The notes under the pieces are model-generated. The model was not told the DNA's origin. It ran no database searches and saw nothing but the letters and a program-made list of their open reading frames with translations. From CAYRXE01 sp964428205 (GTDB lineage Bacteria > Patescibacteriota > Gracilibacteria > Peribacterales > Peribacteraceae), in assembly GCA_964428205.1 (NCBI GenBank), contig CAYRXE010000048.1:1-6579 (forward strand): 6,579 nucleotides of DNA. Direction: 5' to 3'. Of the stretch, positions 1 through 5,460 are shown piece by piece (positions within the stretch are counted from its first letter, which is position 1; every line of letters starts with the position of its first letter). Both the position numbers and the translations under genes were made by a program.

Positions 1-336
1 TGGATCTTCCGCATTGCGCGTCACGCGGTGATCGATCATTACCGTGGCAACGAAGAGTTGCAGGAAGTGCCCGAAGAAATCGTGGACACCGATCAGTGGA
101 ACCGTGCCGAGACGCGCACAGAACGTAATGATCTTCTCAAGGTAGTACGCGGCGCATTTGATCAGCTCACACCGCGCTATAGAGAAGTGCTGAGCCTCAG
201 TTTTATTGCCGAACTTCCCACGAACGAAGTCGCTCGCGTGCTCAAGATGACCGAGGGAGGAGTGCGCATTTTAAAGATGCGCGCGCTGCGAAAATTGCAG
301 GACTTTTTGCCTCCAGAATTCCAAAATAACGCGTAA
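1..336 (+). CDS. ECF-like RNA polymerase sigma factor, 5'-truncated by window edge
   Basis: The open frame runs from base 1, so the true start lies upstream of the window; about 111 C-terminal residues are visible. The first residues, WIFRIARHAVIDHYRG, match the end of sigma region 2 (2.3/2.4, promoter melting and -10 recognition), whose usual form is W-[LI]-x-R-I-A-R-x-x-x-[ID]-D-x-x-R. After an acidic linker comes region 4: L-T-P-R-Y-R-E-V-L-S-L followed by a helix-turn-helix (LPTNEVARVLKMTEGGVRIL) and the basic helix KMRALRKLQDFL, which would bind the -35 element. The gene ends in TAA, and the FecR/DUF5667-like membrane protein starts 33 bases later on the same strand. This is the classic order of a sigma factor and its anti-sigma regulator, so cotranscription is likely. 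The protein should direct RNA polymerase to a small regulon when released. Family assignment is firm; the subgroup is not determined. Confidence 0.93.
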   Translation, partial: WIFRIARHAVIDHYRGNEELQEVPEEIVDTDQWNRAETRTERNDLLKVVRGAFDQLTPRYREVLSLSFIAELPTNEVARVLKMTEGGVRILKMRALRKLQDFLPPEFQNNA

Positions 337-369
337 CAGAAGCCATAATTTCCCGTTTCTATACTTGTC

Positions 370-2343
370 ATGAAACCACACGGTTTTCCCTCGGGTAACC
401 CCGACAGCACCCCAGAAGTGCTGCAGAAAGCCGTATCTCAACTAAAATCCAATTCTGCGCTACAGAAAGACATAAAGTCTAAGATTCTGAACCGCATTGA
501 GCACCCCAAAACGCTCTCTTCGGTGCGCGATGCCCTCACCCCAGAACAGGGTCAAAAAGAGGGGATTTGGCAGCGTGTTTTGGAGACTCTTGGCGAGGGT
601 GCAACCGCTCCGTTGTGGGAGCGCATTCGTGGTCAGCTTGGCTCCTTGGAACAGAACGCCTTGTGGCAGCGCGTGCTCGATCGCATCAGCACTCCTGCTC
701 CTAGCTGGTCTTTGACTCCTGCACTCCGCTACGCCGCTACGTTCGTGCTCTTGGTGTTCGTGGTGCGTATGAGCCCAGCATTGTTTGCTCCTCCAACCGC
801 TGCAAAGACCGAAGTCGAACTGCGTCCTACGCATGGCGAGGTGAGCATTCTCATTGGTGGACTCTTCCAGCCTGTCGATGAACCTATCACGCTCTCGAAG
901 AGTGCACTCATTCAAACCGGAATCGATGACGAAGCCACGATCATCTTCCACGATGCCGCGGTCTTGCGCTTGGGAGCCAACACGACGGTCTCCATTCACG
1001 ATCTCTCCGAGCGCCCAAGCAGCGAGTACAACCCGACGATGACGGTGTACCGCGGAAAGCTTTGGGTGCAGTCCTTCTTGGGTACGCGTGGTCAGCCACT
1101 GACCATTGGTACCGAGCAGGGAACCGTACAAGTGCGCGAAGGCAGTGTGGCCTTTATGCAGGGAGGAGACGAGGAATCCGCAGGAACCGACATTCGCGTG
1201 TGGAACCGCTCCGCAACGGTTGTGCGTGGTAACGAAATGGTGACTCTCTTCGCCGGTGACCGTGTCACCCTCCAAGGTGATGAGCGTGCCTTTGTGACCA
1301 AGATGCCTTCCATTGCTTCTGACGACGCATGGACCAAGGCAAACCTCGCCTCGGACCTCGTGCACCAGCGCGAGATCGCTCGCTTGCAGCAGCAGCGCCT
1401 TGCGTATCAGGCAGGCGTGTTGCCAACCTCCGCCTTCTATCCTGTGAAGCGCCTCGCCGAACAAGTCGATGTGCTCATGACCATTGGAAGCGAAGCCAAG
1501 GCAGAGAAACTCTTGCAGCAGGCCGAAACACGCCTGAGCGAAGCAGCGGCATTGATTGCAGAAGGTAGCGTTCAGGATGCCAAGGCATCTCTCGAAGAGT
1601 ACAAGCAGACTATTCACGATATGGCATCCGGTTCGGGTGACACGATTGTGCAGTCGCTCGTTGCCGAGCGCGTAGCCATGGCCTCCGAGTCCGTGTCTGC
1701 CGCATTGCCAGAAGACGGCGTGTACTTGGTAAAAGAAGCAGTGCTCGAGAGTACCAACGCCTTGCCAGAATCTACCGAGCAAACCGACAATCACGACGCA
1801 GATCGCGAGCTTCTTGCTGATCAACTTGCTGCCCTCGTGCGCAAGATTGGAGAGGGTATCGACCCACGTGAACTGCGCGCAGAAGAGCAGCGCATCACAG
1901 CTGCGATTGCACTACTCCAAGGCGAAACAAATGGCGTGCCTCCAAACTTCTTCGAAGAAGTACGCGCAACGCTCATTCGTGCTCGTGCAGAAATCACGGC
2001 TGCAGAAGCTCGCCTGAATATCTCGGGTAGTAGCTCCACGATTCAGATTACGCCTATCGAACTCTCGGATACTCAAGTGGACTCGTATGTAGAGCGCATG
2101 CTTCGTCCGCTCAATAGCGTCACGCAGCTACGCACCAAGATCAACGAGCTCTACATTTCACTCAAGGCACTCCGCGGTCATCCAGAAGCGGGTCGCATCC
2201 TGCGCAAAGCACGCAAGGTTGTGCAGCCAGAGTTGCAGCACTACATCGACCTCGAGATCAACCTGCTCAACAAGCAGATGATCGAAGCCGGCCACTCCGC
2301 AGCCCCAGAAGAACCATCTGCAGAGGTTATTGAAGCCAATTAA
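370..2343 (+). CDS. FecR/DUF5667-type single-pass membrane protein, probable anti-sigma factor
   Basis: 657 residues. Residues 1-116 are a soluble, presumably cytoplasmic part carrying three W-[QE]-R-[VI] repeats at W67, W83 and W99. A single hydrophobic helix lies at about 118-140 (ALRYAATFVLLVFVV). Residues about 150-265 resemble a FecR domain, with the typical core 'QTGIDDEATIIFHDAAVLRL' followed by GANTTVSIHDL. Residues about 345-420 resemble DUF5667 (LPTSAFYPVKRLAEQVDVL, then E-x-R-L-S-E-A). The remainder to 657 is mostly charged helix, possibly coiled coil. There is no cysteine anywhere, so no zinc-binding (ZAS) anti-sigma motif, and the composition suits an extracytoplasmic protein. 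Its place directly after a sigma gene suggests that the N-terminal part holds the sigma factor and the outer domains sense a signal; that role is inferred. The ATG at 370 lacks a Shine-Dalgarno sequence. A TATACT lies at 360-365, but cotranscription from upstream is simpler. Confidence 0.88.
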   Translation: MKPHGFPSGNPDSTPEVLQKAVSQLKSNSALQKDIKSKILNRIEHPKTLSSVRDALTPEQGQKEGIWQRVLETLGEGATAPLWERIRGQLGSLEQNALWQRVLDRISTPAPSWSLTPALRYAATFVLLVFVVRMSPALFAPPTAAKTEVELRPTHGEVSILIGGLFQPVDEPITLSKSALIQTGIDDEATIIFHDAAVLRLGANTTVSIHDLSERPSSEYNPTMTVYRGKLWVQSFLGTRGQPLTIGTEQGTVQVREGSVAFMQGGDEESAGTDIRVWNRSATVVRGNEMVTLFAGDRVTLQGDERAFVTKMPSIASDDAWTKANLASDLVHQREIARLQQQRLAYQAGVLPTSAFYPVKRLAEQVDVLMTIGSEAKAEKLLQQAETRLSEAAALIAEGSVQDAKASLEEYKQTIHDMASGSGDTIVQSLVAERVAMASESVSAALPEDGVYLVKEAVLESTNALPESTEQTDNHDADRELLADQLAALVRKIGEGIDPRELRAEEQRITAAIALLQGETNGVPPNFFEEVRATLIRARAEITAAEARLNISGSSSTIQITPIELSDTQVDSYVERMLRPLNSVTQLRTKINELYISLKALRGHPEAGRILRKARKVVQPELQHYIDLEINLLNKQMIEAGHSAAPEEPSAEVIEAN

Positions 2344-2361
2344 CTGCACCGGAACGCAGTT
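2342..2361 (+). other. Small hairpin over the stop codon of the FecR-like gene
   Basis: AACTGC and GCAGTT form a perfect 6-bp stem around an 8-base loop, starting within the TAA stop codon. No run of T follows, so it is not a convincing intrinsic terminator. It may only slow or trim the transcript end, or be chance. Confidence 0.3.
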
Positions 2362-2369
2362 CTGATGCC

Positions 2370-2398
2370 TTGAAAGTTTTGTCGTAATAGCCAATAAT
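2370..2398 (+). promoter_or_regulatory. Candidate sigma-70-type promoter for efp
   Basis: TTGAAA (2370-2375) and AATAAT (2393-2398) are separated by exactly 17 bases, a good match to the housekeeping -35/-10 consensus (5 of 6 at each). Transcription would begin near 2405, giving a leader of about 22 bases that is very rich in pyrimidines and has no Shine-Dalgarno sequence. The promoter lies in the 83-base gap after the FecR-like gene and would let efp be expressed independently of the sigma/anti-sigma pair. Confidence 0.5.
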
Positions 2399-2426
2399 TT
2401 GTCGCTCGCTTCTTTCCCGTTTTTCC

Positions 2427-2723
2427 ATGTACACGATTACCGATCTCAAACCAGGACGCGCCATCACCATCGATGGTGAGCCGTACCTCGTTGTTGCCTC
2501 GCAGTTTGGCCGCAAGAGCCAGAGCAAGGCGAACATGCAGTGCAAACTCAAGCANNNNNNNNNNNNNNNNNNNNNNNNNNNNNNNNNNNNNNNNNNNNNN
2601 NNNNNNNNNNNNNNNNNNNNNNNNNNNNNNNNNNNNNNNNNNNNNNNNNNNNNNTTGTTCGTCAACGAAGGCGACAAGGTGAAGGTGAACACCGAGACGG
2701 GAATCTACATGGAGCGCGCTTAA
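2427..2723 (+). CDS. efp: Elongation factor P, interrupted by an assembly gap
   Basis: EF-P binds beside the ribosomal P site and relieves stalling at polyproline stretches. The visible N-terminal 42 residues are domain I: MYTITDLKPGRAITIDGEPY resembles the usual start 'ND-[FL]-[KR]-x-G-x-x-I-x-[VI]-D-G-x-x'. After the gap, LFVNEGDKVKVNTETGIYMERA is the standard EF-P C-terminus (LF-[IV]-x-x-G-[ED]-x-[IV]-K-V-[DN]-T-x-[TS]-G-x-Y-x-x-R). Only 64 residues are real sequence; the family is usually about 185 long, so roughly 120 residues of domains I-III are hidden. Where most EF-Ps carry the modified lysine or arginine (PGKG/PGRG loop), this one reads R29-K-S-Q-S-K34, with Gln32 at the aligned position. 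The start is set by homology, and no Shine-Dalgarno sequence precedes it. The TAA stop shares TTA with the stop of the small gene on the opposite strand. Confidence 0.9.
   Translation: MYTITDLKPGRAITIDGEPYLVVASQFGRKSQSKANMQCKLKXXXXXXXXXXXXXXXXXXXXXXXXXXXXXXXXXXLFVNEGDKVKVNTETGIYMERA
2555..2654. other. Assembly gap of 100 N inside efp
   Basis: A run of exactly 100 N, the usual placeholder for a gap of unknown size. By comparison with normal EF-P length, about 360 bases are probably missing rather than 100. The reading frame happens to continue across it, but this has no meaning until the true length is known. Confidence 0.97.
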
Positions 2724-2902
2724 ATTCCTTCAGTCGCAGCTTCTGTCTCCAGCCCTGCCAGGAATTCCTGGTACCTTTGCTGCATTTCTTCGTACGAAGC
2801 ATGTCCTTCCCATTCAGGGAGAGGGCAGAGCACGGGCCTTTTTGCGAAACCAGCCTCCGGAGAGGCTGGCTGAGATTCGAAAGAATGCAATGAGGCTGAC
2901 AT
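2720..2902 (-). CDS. Small unrecognised protein, 60 residues
   Basis: I do not recognise a family. The product begins MSASLHSFESQPASPEAG and has an acidic, helix-prone C-terminal half (W-E-G-H-A-S-Y-E-E-M-Q-Q-R-Y-Q-E-F-L-A-G-L-E). It has one cysteine, no signal peptide and no membrane segment. The start is ATG at 2902, four bases after the stop of the preceding gene (TAATACTATG), which suggests translational coupling. The same frame stays open upstream to 3193, but that part reads as low-quality shadow sequence (many Ser, Arg and Cys) antisense-like to nothing and overlapping a better gene, so the short start is preferred. The stop TAA overlaps the efp stop from the other strand. An 8-bp perfect hairpin lies inside the gene. 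Function cannot be inferred; a frameshifted continuation of the preceding gene is an alternative. Confidence 0.55.
   Translation of the reverse strand: MSASLHSFESQPASPEAGFAKRPVLCPLPEWEGHASYEEMQQRYQEFLAGLETEAATEGI
2850..2869. other. Perfect 8-bp stem-loop within the small 60-residue gene
   Basis: CCAGCCTC and GAGGCTGG pair perfectly around a 4-base loop (CGGA on the plus strand, TCCG on the minus strand). The stem is G+C-rich and should be stable in RNA from either strand. There is no T-run after it in either direction, so it does not look like a standard terminator, although it lies about 130 bases after the efp stop and could block readthrough from efp. Confidence 0.5.
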
Positions 2903-2906
2903 AGTA

Positions 2907-3140
2907 TTAGGCGGCCATTTCTGAAGACTTACGTGGAGGCAACTGCTTATGTACTTGCTTGAAACTCTCGCCGTCGTCGGCGTACACAACACCCGCAACC
3001 TCAAGAAGTTTGTGGCCAGTCTGCTGGTACCTCTTGATGAGCATTGCCTGGGTGTCGTTACTACCTTCAATCTCACCAGGAGTGTCTGCTTCTGTGATAA
3101 TTTTTTCGTTTGTGGAGTCTGGACCTTCACGGAGTGCCAT
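2907..3140 (-). CDS. Small unrecognised acidic protein, 77 residues
   Basis: No family recognised. The product (MALREGPDSTNEKIITEADT at the start) is hydrophilic, with an acidic first third and then a more structured stretch, A-M-L-I-K-R-Y-Q-Q-T-G-H-K-L-L-E-V-A-G-V-V-Y-A-D-D-G-E-S-F, ending in a basic-proline tail. There is no cysteine, no signal peptide and no membrane segment. Amino-acid composition and codon choice look like real coding sequence, unlike the other frames here. The ATG at 3140 was chosen; a TTG at 3185 would add 15 residues of odd composition (MDISLSCPGFLPPLR). No Shine-Dalgarno sequence is seen. It lies 177 bases downstream of gatB on the same strand and four bases upstream of the 60-residue gene, so the two small genes probably form one unit. 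A weak TATCAT at 3167-3172 (minus strand) could be a -10 element. Confidence 0.6.
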   Translation of the reverse strand: MALREGPDSTNEKIITEADTPGEIEGSNDTQAMLIKRYQQTGHKLLEVAGVVYADDGESFKQVHKQLPPRKSSEMAA

Positions 3141-3300
3141 ACGTAGTGGGGGAAGAAATCCCGGGCATGATAAAGAGATATCCAACAGAGCAAACCAGAC
3201 CGCTGCTCGAAGTCGTGTGATGTGAAATTTTTCTTGATGTGCAGCGAAAAACCCGATGCAGGTGAAGTGCCATGGAAAGTAAAGTTTTCGGCTCTGCTAA

Positions 3301-3316
3301 GCCAACTTCTCTTGGC
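3301..3316 (-). terminator. Weak hairpin just after the gatB stop
   Basis: GCCAA and TTGGC form a 5-bp stem with a 6-base loop, one base beyond the gatB TGA. It is not followed by a T-run on the minus strand, so termination is doubtful. A second imperfect stem (TGCAGCG/CGATGCA, one mismatch, 3240-3260) lies further on. The rest of 3141-3317 shows no gene, tRNA or recognisable RNA element. Confidence 0.25.
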
Positions 3317-3317
3317 A

Positions 3318-4766
3318 TCAACTGATCTTCTTCATCAGGATCTCATTCACCTTCGCAGGGTTCGCCTGACCTTTGCTCTGCTTCATGATCCAGCCGACCA
3401 CGGCACCAATGGCACCAGCTTTGCCCGCTTTGAAGGACGCGATGGCTTCTGCATTCTGTGCGATGGCATCATCGACCAACTTCTCAATCGCGGAATCATC
3501 ACTGATCTGACCCATGCCATCTTCGGTGATGATGGTCGACGCATTCTTGCCCGTGGAGATCATCTTCTCGAGTACCGTCTTGCCGCTGTTGACCGAGATG
3601 GTTCCCTTGGTGATTGCCTCGGCGAGTTCCAGCAGAGCCTCGGTCTTGGGTGCATCTTCGAGTGTCTTATTCTGTGCGTTCAAGAAGCCCATCATCTGAG
3701 TCAATACAAGACTGCTTGCGCGCTTGGCATCACCCGTTTTGGCTTTGATGGCATCGAAGCGTTCGCGAAGCTGTGGCTCATCCACGAGCATGGCTGCCTC
3801 GGCGTTCGTGAGACCCATGTCGCGATATGCACCCTTTTGCGTGCGTGGCAGAGCAGGGAGCTTGGCACTCATCTCTTTGATCATCTCGGCACTCACGCTC
3901 ATTGGTGGAATGTCTGGCTCGGGGAAGTAGCGGTAATCCGCAGCATCTTCTTTATCGCGGAGCATCCTCGTCTTTTCAGCATCGTCGACCCAGCCCACCG
4001 TGATGTTTCCTTTAAGAGGACCGCCGGTTTCGTCCCAGAGAGCCCTGAGGCGCTTTTCTTCGTACTGCAGGGCTTTCTCCAAAGACTTAAAGGAGTTCAA
4101 GTTCTTGATCTCGCTGCGTGGGTTCAACTTGGTTGTGCCTTTTTCGCGCAGAGAAATAGAGGCATCGAAACGCATCATGCCTTTGAACATGTCTGCTTCA
4201 CTCGCATTCACAGCAATGAGAATCCTTCGAAGTTCCTGCGCGAAGGCGACTGCTTCTTCTGCGCTGCGCAAATCTGGCTCGGTCACGATCTCCATCAGCG
4301 GCGTACCGGCACGGTTGTAGTCGCAGAGCGTGATGGATGCGCGGTGTGTGAGCTTTCCTGCGTCGTTTTCCATGTGCAAACGCGTAATACCGCACTGTTT
4401 ACCTTCTTCCTTAGCTGAGCCATCCGGAGCCAAAATGTCGTATTCCACCGTGCCCTTAGAGGCGAGAGGGAAGTCGTACTGTGAAATTTGAAAGCCCGAA
4501 GGAAGGTCGGGGTAGAAGTAATGCTTACGATCGAAATGGCTCTCGGGATTCACCGTGCACTTAAGTGCAAGTGAAGCTTTTATGGCTTTGAGGAATGCCT
4601 CTTTATTTACGACGGGCAAGGTTCCTGGATGACCCATGCACACAGGACACACGGTTTCGTTTGGACCTTTGTTCCATGCGTCGTTGTCGCACGCGCAGAA
4701 CATCTTCGTCTTCGTGTTCGCTTGAGCGTGGACCTCTAACCCGATGATGGCTTCTAGCTCGGCCAT
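3318..4766 (-). CDS. gatB: Aspartyl/glutamyl-tRNA(Asn/Gln) amidotransferase subunit B
   Basis: 482 residues, normal full length. GatB is the kinase and tRNA-binding subunit of GatCAB, which converts Glu-tRNA(Gln) and/or Asp-tRNA(Asn) to the amide forms using ammonia delivered from GatA. Visible marks, in order: GLEVHAQANTKTKMF (N-terminal signature), four zinc-site cysteines C24, C26, C40 and C43 (F-C-A-C and C-P-V-C), DRKHYFYPDLPSGFQISQYD, ENDAGKLTH, DYNRAGTPLMEIVTEPD, MRFDASISLREKG, EIKNLNSFKSLEKALQYE, DYRYFPEPDIPP, and a C-terminal YqeY-like tail ending GWIMKQSKGQANP then VNEILMKK. All expected motifs are intact. gatA and gatC are not in the window. The ATG at 4766 has no Shine-Dalgarno sequence; a TAAAAT lies 6 bases before it, suggesting a leaderless mRNA. 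It is divergent from the sigma gene at 4854. The presence of GatCAB implies that GlnRS and/or AsnRS is missing or supplemented. Confidence 0.98.
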   Translation of the reverse strand: MAELEAIIGLEVHAQANTKTKMFCACDNDAWNKGPNETVCPVCMGHPGTLPVVNKEAFLKAIKASLALKCTVNPESHFDRKHYFYPDLPSGFQISQYDFPLASKGTVEYDILAPDGSAKEEGKQCGITRLHMENDAGKLTHRASITLCDYNRAGTPLMEIVTEPDLRSAEEAVAFAQELRRILIAVNASEADMFKGMMRFDASISLREKGTTKLNPRSEIKNLNSFKSLEKALQYEEKRLRALWDETGGPLKGNITVGWVDDAEKTRMLRDKEDAADYRYFPEPDIPPMSVSAEMIKEMSAKLPALPRTQKGAYRDMGLTNAEAAMLVDEPQLRERFDAIKAKTGDAKRASSLVLTQMMGFLNAQNKTLEDAPKTEALLELAEAITKGTISVNSGKTVLEKMISTGKNASTIITEDGMGQISDDSAIEKLVDDAIAQNAEAIASFKAGKAGAIGAVVGWIMKQSKGQANPAKVNEILMKKIS

Positions 4767-4772
4767 GGCGAG

Positions 4773-4802
4773 ATTTTAGCTTCCATTAGCGACGGTCTGC
4801 AA
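4773..4802 (-). promoter_or_regulatory. Candidate gatB promoter, leaderless type
   Basis: On the minus strand TTGCAG (4802-4797) is followed after 18 bases by TAAAAT (4778-4773). Six bases separate the -10 from the gatB ATG, so transcription would start at the A of the ATG. The -35 half is one arm of the inverted repeat at 4795-4826. Confidence 0.5.
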
Positions 4803-4826
4803 TGTGCAATGCAATTGGTTGCAGAC
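4795..4826. repeat. Inverted repeat linking two divergent -35 elements
   Basis: GTCTGCAA (4795-4802) and TTGCAGAC (4819-4826) are perfect 8-base inverted arms separated by 16 bases. Each arm contains the TTGCAG -35-like element of one of the two divergent promoters. Between and around the arms TGCAA recurs at 4798, 4805 and 4810, and again at 4833. This could be a binding site for a regulator, or the shared arms may simply reflect the same promoter specificity on both strands. Confidence 0.5.
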
Positions 4827-4846
4827 GGCTTGTGCAAGCCTAGAGT
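4819..4846 (+). promoter_or_regulatory. Candidate promoter of the second sigma gene, leaderless type
   Basis: TTGCAG (4819-4824) and TAGAGT (4841-4846) are spaced by 16 bases. The -10 ends 7 bases before the ATG at 4854, so the transcript would begin at or one base before the start codon. This also argues for the 4854 start over the ATG at 4809, which lies upstream of the -35 element. Confidence 0.45.
4827..4840. promoter_or_regulatory. Palindrome inside the sigma promoter spacer, possible operator
   Basis: GGCTTG-TG-CAAGCC: perfect 6-base arms with a 2-base centre, placed exactly between the -35 and -10 elements of the sigma promoter. A protein bound here would block the promoter. No regulator is identified; autoregulation is only a guess. 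Confidence 0.4.
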
Positions 4847-4853
4847 GGCAATT

Positions 4854-5456
4854 ATGAGTCTAGAAGTTTCTCAGGGTGTGGAGGAAATTCCGAGCGGGAT
4901 GACCATGGATCAGCTCTATGCAAACCTGCATGATAGGGCAGTGGCCGCTCTTCTCAAAAAAGGTTGTTCCATGCATAACGCTGAAGATGCAGTGCAGGAA
5001 GCATTTACTAAGCTGGTCGAATTATGGCCTACAGTTTCGCAATTCCCGTACGACAGACAGCAGGGATGGGTAATTACGGTTGCTCGCAATGCCGCAGTGC
5101 AAGCTCATAGAAAAAACCGACGTCTGACTCCTACCAGTAACGAGGCATATCTTTCAGGGCTTCTCAGTAAAGAAGGTCGAGAGACATCGGCATTCGTCGG
5201 CACTGAGCTAGATGAAAGACAAGGTGAGTATCATGCTGCAGTTGCCTTTGCGATGAGGAGCCTGAGTGAGCTTCCTGCAGAAGAAGCCAACATTCTCCAA
5301 AGTGTAATGAGTGGCACCAAACAGAGAGTGCTAGCGAAGGAGGTTGGTGTGCACGAAGCCACAATGAGCAGGAGGATTTCTGGTATTTATCAACGACTGC
5401 GAACAGGCCTTGAGGAATTGGGTTTCACTGAGGAGGTGTTACACGTTTCGATGTGA
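4854..5456 (+). CDS. ECF-like sigma-70 family RNA polymerase sigma factor
   Basis: 200 residues from the ATG at 4854. Region 2 covers about residues 18-90: L-Y-A-N-L-H-D-R-A-V-A-A-L-L-K-K, then AEDAVQEAFTKLVELW (core-binding 2.2 helix) and WVITVARNAAVQAHRKNRR (2.3/2.4). Region 4 covers about 135-190: LSELPAEEANIL, then the helix-turn-helix KQRVLAKEVGVHEATMSRRI and a basic YQRLRTGLEEL helix. There is no region 1 or 3, as in ECF sigma factors. An in-frame ATG at 4809 would add 15 residues but lies inside the proposed promoter. No anti-sigma gene is adjacent: gatB is divergent upstream, and def ends 4 bases downstream on the other strand. Two short stretches I counted are near 48-50% G+C, slightly lower than stretches sampled in gatB and the FecR-like gene, which may hint at a different history. 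Target promoters are unknown. Confidence 0.92.
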   Translation: MSLEVSQGVEEIPSGMTMDQLYANLHDRAVAALLKKGCSMHNAEDAVQEAFTKLVELWPTVSQFPYDRQQGWVITVARNAAVQAHRKNRRLTPTSNEAYLSGLLSKEGRETSAFVGTELDERQGEYHAAVAFAMRSLSELPAEEANILQSVMSGTKQRVLAKEVGVHEATMSRRISGIYQRLRTGLEELGFTEEVLHVSM

Positions 5457-5460
5457 GCTC

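Noticed and set aside
360..365. TATACT as a -10 for the FecR-like gene
   Set aside because: It ends only 4 bases before the ATG, so the start point would fall within the start codon, and no -35 is present; cotranscription with the sigma gene is more likely.
460..1824. 454-residue open frame antisense to the FecR-like gene
   Set aside because: Rich in Cys, His and Gly with no recognisable domain; it is the mirror of a gene with clear FecR and DUF5667 features and strong third-position bias.
2758..2771. Perfect 14-base palindrome CCAGGAATTCCTGG
   Set aside because: A palindrome of this length is expected by chance about once in two or three windows of this size, and it lies in coding sequence (Q-E-F-L-A).
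2903..3193. Upstream extension of the 60-residue gene to 157 residues
   Set aside because: The extension overlaps the better-looking 77-residue gene and reads as Ser/Arg/Cys-rich shadow sequence.
3222..4418. 398-residue open frame antisense to gatB
   Set aside because: gatB is unmistakable on the other strand with every family motif; the antisense product has shadow-like composition.
4809..4853. Upstream ATG start for the second sigma factor
   Set aside because: It lies before the candidate -35 element, adds 15 residues without family similarity and overlaps the symmetric promoter region.
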